A DNA stretch of 7,250 bases. Origin: Actinomycetes bacterium. Lineage in GTDB: Bacteria > Actinomycetota > Actinomycetes > JAHEKZ01. A model generated the notes under the pieces. The model had not been told where the DNA came from. It ran no database searches and was given only the letters and a program-made list of their open reading frames with translations. Shown piece by piece: positions 1-6,659 of this stretch. The stretch covers positions 1-7,250 of the forward strand of contig JAJAYM010000325.1 in assembly GCA_027117675.1 (NCBI GenBank), written 5' to 3'. Position 1 is the stretch's first letter; each line of letters opens with the position of its first letter. Both the position numbers and the translations under genes were made by a program.

Positions 1-1
1 C

Positions 2-1939
2 GCCGCCTCGGCCGCGGCTGTGCTGGTGACCCCAGGGGGTGGGGCATCGGCCGCGCCGCTTGCGGCTGAGTTGCGTCTGACGTCCCTGTCCCCAATCGCC
101 CTGCAGTACGGAACGATGTTGCGCGCCAAAGGCACCTTTGTTGCCAATCGCAACCTGGACGACGTCGCGATCCGGCTGGAGGTCGGTACCACCGCCTTCC
201 TCTCGCGCAGCGCCATCACCGAGGCGGCAGCCGACCCCCCTTTCACCACAACCGTCAGTGGTGCCGACGACGACCTCGGCAGGGTGCGGCGAGGCGAGGT
301 GGAGCGCTTTTCGATTGCGGTTCGAGCCGACGACTTGCCGCTCCCTGGGGCAGGGGTCTTCCCGCTGCGCATCGTGGCACTGGACGCCACCACTGGGCTT
401 GAGCTCGCCGAGACAGCGACCTTCCTGCCGTGGGCACCCGATGGTGTTGGGGTGAATGCCAGCCGCCTGTTGATGTTCTGGCCGATGGTGGCTTCGCCTA
501 CCCGCGACTCAACGGGAGCGGTGATTGACGACTCGTTGGGGCCGGCCCTTGCCTCAGGTGGTCGCCTCTCGACGCTGGTCCGCGGTGGTGCGGACGCTCC
601 GGCCACCTGGGTAGTCGACCCGGCACTGCTCGACGACGCAGCATCCATCGGCGAACCCAGCTCTGATCAGTGGCTGTCGGCGTTCGGCGCCTCGGCCGGC
701 TCCCGCGAGGTCATCACCCTTCCGTACGGCGATCCAGATGTTGCGGCAGTGGCGTCGGCGGGACGCCCCGGGTTCCTCCGACAAGGCCAAGCCAAAGGTG
801 ACCGGGTCTACCAGCGCTTGGTGGAGTCCACCGCGCGTTCGGATCTTTCCTGGCCGGCCGACGGGGCCGGCGACGAGCAGGTCATCTCGGCGTCCGGACG
901 CGCCGGTGACACCGTGGTGCTCCTCGATGAGGAGACCGCTCCCCTCGTCACGGCGCTCCCGTACACCCCGTCCGGGCGACTCGCCTGGGAGGACCCCGAC
1001 CTCGACGTACTCCTCGCTGACGAGTCGGCCAGCGCGCTCGTGGCCAGCCCCGCCGACACCGACACCGACGTCTTGCTCGCCAGGCAGCGGTTCCTCGCTG
1101 AGACCCTGCTGCATGCGCTCGAGCTATACGAGCCGCGTCTCCTGGTCATCGCCCCGCCGCGTCGCTGGGACCCCTCGGCGTTGTGGGCCGACGAACTGGT
1201 AACGGCCATCCGCCGGTCACCGTGGATCAACCCCGTCTCGCTGGACGAGGCCTTGCGCCCCAGCGCTCCGACGGCTGCCCGCGTTCTACCGACGATGCCG
1301 GACGCTGCTGTCGAACGGCAGCTGCCCGGCACCATGGTTCTCGCAGCGGGAGGGGCTCTCACCGACAACCGCCGACTCGCCGCGATCTTGACCCGGCCGC
1401 GCCAGCTGTCGGCCCCCATCGAAGACGCACTCTTCACATCGGTCAGCACCGCCTGGCGGGCTGACCCGCTCGCCGCCGAAGCCGCCCAGGGCGCCACGCT
1501 TGACCGACTCTCTTCGCAGCGCAGCAGAGTGCGCATCGTCTCCCAGGGGGGAACTCTGGGCGATAACAGCGGAACGTGGCCCGTGACGCTTCGCAACGAG
1601 CTGGACCAGGCGGTGGTGGTCCGCCTCGGCGTCACGTCAACCGACTCACTGCGGCTGCGGGTGGAGACCGACGACGAACGCATCCGGATCGCACCAGCCC
1701 GGTCATTCCTCGCTGAAGTCGCACTGGACGCTGCAACGAGCGGCCGACTCTCCTTCGACGCGCAGTTACTGACACCTCGTGGTGCTGCCTACGACGACCC
1801 GGTGACGGTGGCGGTCGACGTCAGGGGGTTCGGGCAGATCACCTTCGTCGTGTTCGGCGCGGCCATCGCGCTGCTGGTGCTTGCCGCCGGTATCCGGGTC
1901 TTCCGACGCATCAGGACGGCTCGGCGGACCTCCGGATGA
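2..1939 (+). CDS. DUF6049 family secreted/membrane-anchored protein, 5' partial
   Basis: This is the upstream partner of murJ in the actinobacterial murJ-sigM locus (Rv3909-like); its biochemical role is not established. The reading frame is open to the window edge. The first codons in the window read like the hydrophobic core and Ala-rich end of a signal peptide (AASAAAVLVTPGGGASA), so the GTG at 20 is probably internal and the true start lies upstream. Counting from that GTG, residues about 19-85 form a beta-rich Ig-like segment opening with LTSLSPIALQYG. Residues about 147-205 carry the family-like RLLMFWPMVASPTRDS and the GGRLSTL...WVVDPALLDDA pattern. A second beta domain follows at about 505-600, then one membrane helix (about 608-627) and a short basic cytoplasmic tail (RVFRRIRTARR). 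The topology is an extracellular body anchored at the C-terminus. One rare leucine TTA codon lies at 1766-1768. The stop overlaps the murJ start, implying translational coupling. The family call rests on these motifs plus the neighbours. Confidence 0.85.
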   Translation, partial: AASAAAVLVTPGGGASAAPLAAELRLTSLSPIALQYGTMLRAKGTFVANRNLDDVAIRLEVGTTAFLSRSAITEAAADPPFTTTVSGADDDLGRVRRGEVERFSIAVRADDLPLPGAGVFPLRIVALDATTGLELAETATFLPWAPDGVGVNASRLLMFWPMVASPTRDSTGAVIDDSLGPALASGGRLSTLVRGGADAPATWVVDPALLDDAASIGEPSSDQWLSAFGASAGSREVITLPYGDPDVAAVASAGRPGFLRQGQAKGDRVYQRLVESTARSDLSWPADGAGDEQVISASGRAGDTVVLLDEETAPLVTALPYTPSGRLAWEDPDLDVLLADESASALVASPADTDTDVLLARQRFLAETLLHALELYEPRLLVIAPPRRWDPSALWADELVTAIRRSPWINPVSLDEALRPSAPTAARVLPTMPDAAVERQLPGTMVLAAGGALTDNRRLAAILTRPRQLSAPIEDALFTSVSTAWRADPLAAEAAQGATLDRLSSQRSRVRIVSQGGTLGDNSGTWPVTLRNELDQAVVVRLGVTSTDSLRLRVETDDERIRIAPARSFLAEVALDAATSGRLSFDAQLLTPRGAAYDDPVTVAVDVRGFGQITFVVFGAAIALLVLAAGIRVFRRIRTARRTSG

Positions 1940-3561
1940 CCAACCTGCCGGCGGACAACCGATCAACGCTGCGCTCTAGCTCTGTGATGGCAGTCGGAAC
2001 CGTCACCTCGCGCGTCACCGGGCTGCTTAAGAACACCACGCTCCTCGCCGCGGTCGGAGGTGGCGTCTTTGCCGATACCTATTCAGTCGCCAACACGCTC
2101 CCCACCGTCGTTTACGTCCTGCTGGTGGGCGGGGCAGTCAACGCGGTCTTCATCCCCCAGCTTGTGCGCCACATGTCCGCCGACGACGACAACGGGCTGG
2201 CTTACGCCCAACGCCTCTTTACCGCGGTGGTTCTTGCCCTCGCCCTGATCACCGTGGTCGCCGTCATCGCAGCGCCGTGGCTGGTCCAGCTCTACTCCAG
2301 TGATTGGACGCGCAACGAGATCGAGGTTGCGACAGCCTTCGCCAGATTGTTGCTGCCACAGATCTTCTTTTACGGCGTCTTTGCGCTCGTTTCGCAGATC
2401 CTCAATACCCGCGGTCGGTTTGGGGCGCCGATGTTCGCGCCGGTCGTCAACAACGTTGTCATCATCGCCAGCGCGCTGGCCTTCCTGGCCGTCGCCGGCA
2501 CCGGAACGTCGACCAAGACCGTGACCGGCGGCGAGATCATGCTGCTCGGCATCGGTACCACCCTTGGAGCCACTCTTCAGACGATCGTGCTCTGGCCATG
2601 GCTGCGGCGCTGCGGCGTCCGGCTGCGGCTGCGCACTGACCTGCGTGGGCAGGGACTTGGGGCTGCATGGGCTTTGGCCCGCTGGGCGATCCTGCTCGTT
2701 CTCGTGAACCAGATCGGCACCCTGGTGGTCCTACGACTTGCCACCGGAATCAACGCCACCTCCGACACCGACGCCGGCGCTGCCGTCTACCAGATGGCAT
2801 TTACCATCTTCATGCTGCCGCAGTCGGTGATCACGGTTTCTTTGGTGACTGCGCTGCTGCCGCACCTGGCCCATCAGGCAGCAACGGGGAACTTCGGTGT
2901 TCTGCGTGAGCGCATTGCCTGGACGCTGCGCACCTCGGGCTCGCTGATCGTGCCCGCCTCGGTGGCGTTCATCGTGCTGGGTGTTCCTATTTCAATCCTG
3001 CTCTTCCGCTACGGCTCGGTGAACCTCGAGTCGGCGCGACTACTGGGGCTGACGCTTAGCGCTATGGCGATCGGGCTGCCAGCCTTCAGCGCGTACTACG
3101 TGATGCTGCGCGCCTTCTACGCCCTCGAAGACACCCGAACGCCCACGTTCAACGCCATGGTGCTCAATGGGGCCAATATTCTGCTGGCCGTCGCGGCTGT
3201 TCAGTGGGTGCGAGCCGACCTCGCGATCCCGGCGCTGGGCCTCGCCTACGCGCTCTCCTACTGGATTGGACTCGCCTCCCTGGCCCACCAACTGCGCCAA
3301 CGCCTGGAGCGACTCGACGGCTACCTCGTGGTGCGCACTTACGTTCGGGTCACGTTGGCGTCCCTTTTGGCCGCTGTCGCGATGGTGGTCGGGGCCCTGC
3401 TCGCTGAGGCGGCGGTAGGGCGAGCAACTGATCTCACGAGCAGCCTGGTGATCGTCGTCGTGGGGCTTGGGCTCGGCGCTGCGGGCTACCTGCTCGGGGT
3501 CCGGATCTTTCGGATCACCGAAGTCAGCGACGTGCTGCGCCTGGTGACCGGCCGACGCTGA
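1936..3561 (+). CDS. murJ: MurJ lipid II flippase (MviN family)
   Basis: MurJ flips undecaprenyl-linked lipid II from the cytoplasmic to the outer face of the membrane for peptidoglycan assembly; it belongs to the MOP/MATE-like exporter superfamily. The 541-residue protein is almost entirely membrane helices, consistent with the usual 14. Family signatures seen are SRVTGLLKN (25-33), the helix with FADTYSVANTLP (45-56) leading to GGAVNAVFIPQLVRH (65-79), LLLPQIFFYG (138-147), NTRGRFGAPMFAPVVNN (157-173), FMLPQSVITVSLVTALLPHL (292-311) and FYALEDTRTPTFNAMVLNG (394-412). The ATG overlaps the upstream stop as ATGA, and a GGCGGA at 1923-1928 can act as ribosome binding site, so the start is well supported. 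The protein ends soon after the last helix (GYLLGVRIF). Unlike the mycobacterial orthologue Rv3910, it has no fused cytoplasmic pseudokinase; that part is the separate gene at 5182. It should depend on the promoter of the DUF6049 gene or of genes before it. Confidence 0.96.
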   Translation: MTNLPADNRSTLRSSSVMAVGTVTSRVTGLLKNTTLLAAVGGGVFADTYSVANTLPTVVYVLLVGGAVNAVFIPQLVRHMSADDDNGLAYAQRLFTAVVLALALITVVAVIAAPWLVQLYSSDWTRNEIEVATAFARLLLPQIFFYGVFALVSQILNTRGRFGAPMFAPVVNNVVIIASALAFLAVAGTGTSTKTVTGGEIMLLGIGTTLGATLQTIVLWPWLRRCGVRLRLRTDLRGQGLGAAWALARWAILLVLVNQIGTLVVLRLATGINATSDTDAGAAVYQMAFTIFMLPQSVITVSLVTALLPHLAHQAATGNFGVLRERIAWTLRTSGSLIVPASVAFIVLGVPISILLFRYGSVNLESARLLGLTLSAMAIGLPAFSAYYVMLRAFYALEDTRTPTFNAMVLNGANILLAVAAVQWVRADLAIPALGLAYALSYWIGLASLAHQLRQRLERLDGYLVVRTYVRVTLASLLAAVAMVVGALLAEAAVGRATDLTSSLVIVVVGLGLGAAGYLLGVRIFRITEVSDVLRLVTGRR

Positions 3562-3617
3562 CCGTAAACCCGATCGGACTGCTCAAGACGGGCTAGTCAA
3601 GTGTCGAGACTTCTGCC

Positions 3618-4040
3618 ATGAGGACTGTCTGCACGCGCCTTCGCGCGGATGACTCGGGCAGCATTGTGTTCGGCTGGCTCGGACGACTGACACTGACGCT
3701 GACGGTATTGGGACTGCTCTGTTTTGAGGTTCTGTCGATCGTCGTCACCCATGTCTCTCTCGACAACGTTGGCCAGACGGCTGGCGACCGCGCTTTGACC
3801 ATCTATACGCAGTCCAACGACACAACGAGCGCGTTCCTCGCAGCTGACCAATACGCGGCGAGCGAGGGGGCAGCACTGGTCAAGAAGTCGTTCACCATCT
3901 CCGAGAATGCGGTCTCCTTCGAGCTGACGAAGACCGCCCCGACTCTGCTTCTGTTCAGACTCGACGCAACAGCGGGGTACGCCGAGGTGACGACCGCCAT
4001 CTACGCCGAGCCGTTCGTCCAGAGCAGTTCTTCTCCGTGA
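3618..4040 (+). CDS. Small single-pass membrane protein, TadE/pseudopilin-like
   Basis: The 140-residue protein has a short basic N-terminus (MRTVCTRLRA), then DDSGSIVFGW running into one hydrophobic helix (about 17-43), then an extracytoplasmic part. After the helix there is a helical stretch (about 44-88) and a strand-rich end (FTISENAVSFELTKTAPTLLL, then AEVTTAIYAEP). This layout, including the basic-DxGS-hydrophobic start and the alternating strands with PTLLL near the C-terminus, resembles actinobacterial TadE/TadG-like minor pseudopilins, but the glutamate usual at position 5 of mature Flp/TadE proteins is not visible, so the assignment is tentative. ATG 3618 is the only possible start: an in-frame TAG lies at 3594-3596 and no other ATG, GTG or TTG falls between. 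The ribosome binding site is weak (GAG at 3606-3608). The stop overlaps the GTG of the hydrolase gene, so the two proteins are probably made together. No other pilus assembly gene is in the window. It could equally be an unnamed wall-associated membrane protein. Confidence 0.8.
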   Translation: MRTVCTRLRADDSGSIVFGWLGRLTLTLTVLGLLCFEVLSIVVTHVSLDNVGQTAGDRALTIYTQSNDTTSAFLAADQYAASEGAALVKKSFTISENAVSFELTKTAPTLLLFRLDATAGYAEVTTAIYAEPFVQSSSSP

Positions 4041-5170
4041 GTCCACGCACCGGCGCCAGCGTCGGCGCGTCCTTGGCACTACCGTTGGCGACGTTTATGG
4101 GACTGGCCCTGTTTTCGCCTGTTGGGCCCGTTCAGGCAGCTCCTAGCCCCGCTCGCACAGTAGGCGTGCACGCTGCACCCGCCGACCTGAACACCGTGCG
4201 GGGACGCGCCCAAGCGCTCAGGAACGAGTTGATCGATCTTCAGGATCGAGCGGACTGGACGGCGGAGCGACTTGCCTACGCGCGCGAGCAGGTGGCAGCA
4301 GCCACCTCCGCCGCCGTCACCGCCGACGAGCAGCTGGCGTCCCTGCAGGGCACCAACAGCGCCGCGCAGATCGACATCGCGCACCGGGTCCGAGCCATCG
4401 AACAGTCCGGTGGTGCAGCCGCGCTTTACAGCCAGGCGATCAACGCCGACGCCTTGACCGACGTGGCAAGCAACGTGGCTGCCCTGGACGGCGTCCTTGC
4501 GACCGATCTCGTTCGCGCCGCTGACGCCGAGATGGCGAGCGGCCAGCTGACGCAGGTGCACGACCGGCTTGAAGAGATCTTTGACGAGCGTGCCCTTCTC
4601 GCTGGACGCGCACGCGCGCTAGCTGACCAGGCGCGCGATCTGGTGGCCGCGCAACGCGCACTGGTAGCGGCCGCAGATCAACAGGTTGCTCGACTCGCGG
4701 CGGCCATGGAACGGCGCGCGGAACGGCGCGCGGAGGTAGCCGTCGTCCCTTGGGACGGAGCCACACCTTCAGGGCCGACGCGCTACGCGGGCCCGGCCGT
4801 CGCGGCCGCGCTCATCAAGCTGGGCTCGCCCTACGTCTGGGGCGACGAGGGACCAGCAACGTTCGACTGCAGCGGACTCGTGCAGTGGTCGTACCTGCAG
4901 GCCGGCCTGGTCCTACCTCGGCTGGCCAGCGATCAGTACTTTGCCAGCACCCCTGTTGCCACCGACCAGATGCAGCCAGGTGACCTCCTGGTCTACGCCT
5001 ATGACACCGCTGATGCAGACACGATCCACCACATCTCGATGTACATCGGAAACGGTCAGATGGTTCAGGCACCGCGGACGGGCGACGTTGTGCGCGTGAT
5101 ACCCGTGTACCTCGACGGCCTCTACGGCGTCGGACGTCCTGGCGTCGGACGCCGCGCGCGTAGGCAGTAG
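4037..5170 (+). CDS. Secreted coiled-coil NlpC/P60 peptidoglycan endopeptidase (RipA/RipC-like)
   Basis: Members of this family are cysteine peptidases that cut D-Glu-mDAP-type bonds in peptidoglycan stem peptides outside the cell. The 377-residue protein has a signal peptide (about 1-35, ending PVQAAP), two long Ala/Glu/Arg-rich helical stretches of coiled-coil type (about 47-120 and 155-235), a short linker, and a C-terminal NlpC/P60 domain (about 246-367). The domain shows LGSPYVWGDEGP before the catalytic DCSG (Cys278), then LPRLASDQ, QPGDLLVY, and HISMYIGNG with His332 as the base. The third polar position, in MVQAPRTGDVV, is Gln344 where many relatives have His. The coiled-coil plus NlpC/P60 build is that of RipA/RipC/CwlO-like enzymes, whose coiled coils often bind FtsEX or occlude the active site. 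The GTG start is chosen because it overlaps the preceding stop (GTGA) and leads straight into the signal peptide; AGAGCAG at 4021-4027 is a possible ribosome binding site. The C-terminal tail is short and basic (GRRARRQ). Confidence 0.93.
   Translation: MSPRTGASVGASLALPLATFMGLALFSPVGPVQAAPSPARTVGVHAAPADLNTVRGRAQALRNELIDLQDRADWTAERLAYAREQVAAATSAAVTADEQLASLQGTNSAAQIDIAHRVRAIEQSGGAAALYSQAINADALTDVASNVAALDGVLATDLVRAADAEMASGQLTQVHDRLEEIFDERALLAGRARALADQARDLVAAQRALVAAADQQVARLAAAMERRAERRAEVAVVPWDGATPSGPTRYAGPAVAAALIKLGSPYVWGDEGPATFDCSGLVQWSYLQAGLVLPRLASDQYFASTPVATDQMQPGDLLVYAYDTADADTIHHISMYIGNGQMVQAPRTGDVVRVIPVYLDGLYGVGRPGVGRRARRQ
4709..4732 (+). repeat. Perfect 12-bp tandem duplication (ERRA-ERRA)
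   Basis: The unit GAACGGCGCGCG occurs twice back to back, in frame, and encodes Glu-Arg-Arg-Ala twice at residues 225-232 of the NlpC/P60 protein, at the end of its second coiled coil. It probably arose by replication slippage and keeps the frame. Confidence 0.9.
5127..5151 (+). repeat. 11-bp direct repeat at the 3' end of the NlpC/P60 gene
   Basis: GGCGTCGGACG is present at 5127-5137 and again at 5141-5151, 14 bases apart start to start, so not in phase. It covers the GVGRPGVGRR stretch just after the catalytic domain. It may be no more than biased GC-rich sequence. Confidence 0.6.
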
Positions 5171-5181
5171 TTTCAAGTGCG

Positions 5182-6603
5182 ATGGAACGTCTTGCTGGCC
5201 GCTACGACCTCGACTCCGAGGTGGCGCGAGGCCGTGGGCGCACACTGTGGCGCGGCCGCGACATCATCCTCGACCGTCAGGTCGGCGTACTTCTCCTCGA
5301 CGCTGGTCATCCCCACAGTGAGTCGGTGCGTCGTGCAGCGCAGCGCGCCTCAGCGGTTGAGCACCCTGGCCTGCTCCGCGTCATCGACACCGCTGAGGAC
5401 GACGGACGCGTTTTCGTCGTCACCCGCTGGCTGGCCGGTTCCGCACTTAGCGAGCAACTGGCACTCGGGCCGCTGGACGCCGACGAGGCCAGAGAAGTCG
5501 TCGCGTCGGTCTCCTCTGCACTCGCGGCTGCCGCGGCCGAGGGCGTCCACCACCTCGTCCTGGATCCGCGAGACGTCCTGCTCACCGATCACGGCGTCGT
5601 CGTCGTCGGCATCGGCGTGCGGGCAGCTCTTGAGGGAGTGCGGGTCAACGAGGACGCCGAGGAGGTTGACGCATGGCGGATCGGCGCCCTGCTCTACGCC
5701 GCGCTCACGGCCAAGTGGCCCGGATACTCCTGCGCCGGTCTGCTCGGCGCCCCGGTTGTCGGCGGTCGAGTCGCCCGTCCCCGACAAGTTCGTGCTGGTG
5801 TGCCGAGCGACATCGACGAAGTGGCGTGGCGGGCGCTGCACCCCGACGTCGCGGAACCGCTCGACTCACCCAAGGCCATTGCCGCAGCGCTGCACGCCCT
5901 TGCCCAGCCAGAGTCGCGGGCCCCAGAGCCCGAACGCCTGTCCGGTGCGGTCTGGCGCTGGCTCGGTCTGCTGCTCGTACTGACCCTCTTCTCGGTCGGG
6001 GCGGTTCTCGTCGCCTGGCAGTTCTGGCAGAGCTCGGAGCGACCTGACGACCCAGCGGGGTCGGCGACCACTTCACCTCAGACATCGCCGGGCGCGACGT
6101 CGACACCGGACGATGGCGGCGAGAGCGGGCCGCTACCCATCCGCCGTGCCACCGCCTTCGACCCGTCCGGGGACAACACCGAGAACGACTCGGACACCGC
6201 ACTTGCGATCGACGGCGACCTGACCACCGAGTGGACGACCGTCACCTACGCCAGCCGAAACCTCGGGGGCCTCAAACCAGGGGTGGGGCTCGAGCTGGCC
6301 ATCGGCAGGGAACGGTCGGTGGTCGGCGTCGAGCTGCGCCTGGTCGGACGCGGTAGCGACCTGCAGGTGTGGGCAGCCCGCCCGACCACTGATCCGAAGG
6401 GTGCGCCCCCGGCTACCCCTGACCCGACCGACCCGCTCAGTGGGTACCGCAAGCTGGCGAGCGTCCGCGGAGCCAGCGACCTCGTCAGCCTGCGGTTTTC
6501 ACCACCGGTCACCACCGACCGGGTGCTGATCTGGTTCACCGCACTTCCCGCGTCCGACGACGGCTACCAGGGCGGCGTCATCGAGGCTCAGGTCCTCTCC
6601 TAG
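5182..6603 (+). CDS. MurJ-associated membrane pseudokinase with extracellular discoidin-like domain
   Basis: The 473-residue protein corresponds to the C-terminal half of mycobacterial MviN (Rv3910). Residues 5 to about 240 follow the Ser/Thr kinase fold, but the catalytic motifs are gone: the glycine loop reads VARGRGRTLWRG, the VAxK lysine region is VGVLLL, the HRDLKPxN loop is HHLVLDPRD (catalytic Asp replaced by Val), and DFG is GIG (143-145). The structural DxWxxGxLLYxxLT motif is kept (163-176). One membrane helix (about 258-278) is followed by a Ser/Thr/Pro/Gly linker (282-317) and an outer domain (about 320-473) with AIDGDLTTEW and LGGLKPGVGLELAIG, typical of the galactose-binding-like (F5/8 type C) end of MviN proteins. 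The likely role is non-enzymatic regulation of MurJ, perhaps with ligand sensing outside; this is inferred from the mycobacterial fusion. ATG 5182 is the first possible start after an in-frame TAG at 5161-5163; the ribosome binding site is weak. It starts 11 bases after the hydrolase stop, so it is probably co-transcribed. Confidence 0.9.
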   Translation: MERLAGRYDLDSEVARGRGRTLWRGRDIILDRQVGVLLLDAGHPHSESVRRAAQRASAVEHPGLLRVIDTAEDDGRVFVVTRWLAGSALSEQLALGPLDADEAREVVASVSSALAAAAAEGVHHLVLDPRDVLLTDHGVVVVGIGVRAALEGVRVNEDAEEVDAWRIGALLYAALTAKWPGYSCAGLLGAPVVGGRVARPRQVRAGVPSDIDEVAWRALHPDVAEPLDSPKAIAAALHALAQPESRAPEPERLSGAVWRWLGLLLVLTLFSVGAVLVAWQFWQSSERPDDPAGSATTSPQTSPGATSTPDDGGESGPLPIRRATAFDPSGDNTENDSDTALAIDGDLTTEWTTVTYASRNLGGLKPGVGLELAIGRERSVVGVELRLVGRGSDLQVWAARPTTDPKGAPPATPDPTDPLSGYRKLASVRGASDLVSLRFSPPVTTDRVLIWFTALPASDDGYQGGVIEAQVLS

Positions 6604-6647
6604 CTCGTGGCTCGGCACGGCACGCACGCGGCGCTCTGCAGGGTGAA

Positions 6648-6653
6648 TACGCT
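6648..6653 (+). promoter_or_regulatory. Possible -10 element (TACGCT) for a leaderless sigM transcript
   Basis: TACGCT fits the actinobacterial TANNNT -10 pattern. Transcription starting 7 bases past it would begin at 6660, the first base of the GTG start codon. No convincing -35 is seen about 17-18 bases upstream. There is also no ribosome binding site at normal distance (AGGG at 6640-6643 is 16 bases before the GTG), which suits a leaderless message. This is a motif match only. Confidence 0.35.
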
Positions 6654-6659
6654 GCCCCC

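Noticed and set aside
808..1683. A 291-codon minus-strand open frame within the DUF6049 gene
   Set aside because: The translation is Ser/Arg-rich with no domain pattern. The opposite frame has convincing DUF6049 features, so this is a shadow.
3562..3617. Possible terminator or promoter after murJ
   Set aside because: No stem-loop followed by a T run and no clear -35/-10 pair is visible in these 56 bases. Read-through from murJ is equally possible.
5182..5952. An active Ser/Thr protein kinase
   Set aside because: The lysine of VAxK, the catalytic Asp of HRD and the metal-binding Asp of DFG are all replaced, so it is called a pseudokinase.
5177..5983. A 268-codon + strand open frame starting with GTG just before the pseudokinase
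   Set aside because: It overlaps the pseudokinase in another frame. Its translation is low-complexity Ser/Arg/Pro typical of off-frame GC-rich sequence, while the frame from 5182 has recognisable domains.
5705..6202. A 165-codon minus-strand open frame opposite the pseudokinase membrane region
   Set aside because: It is Arg/Pro-rich shadow sequence without motifs, and the opposing frame encodes a good membrane helix and known domain.
6604..6659. Possible terminator, or an ECF-type GGAAC/CGTC self-regulated promoter before sigM
   Set aside because: No hairpin with a T run and no GGAAC...CGTC pair is present. Only the TACGCT -10-like element was worth reporting.
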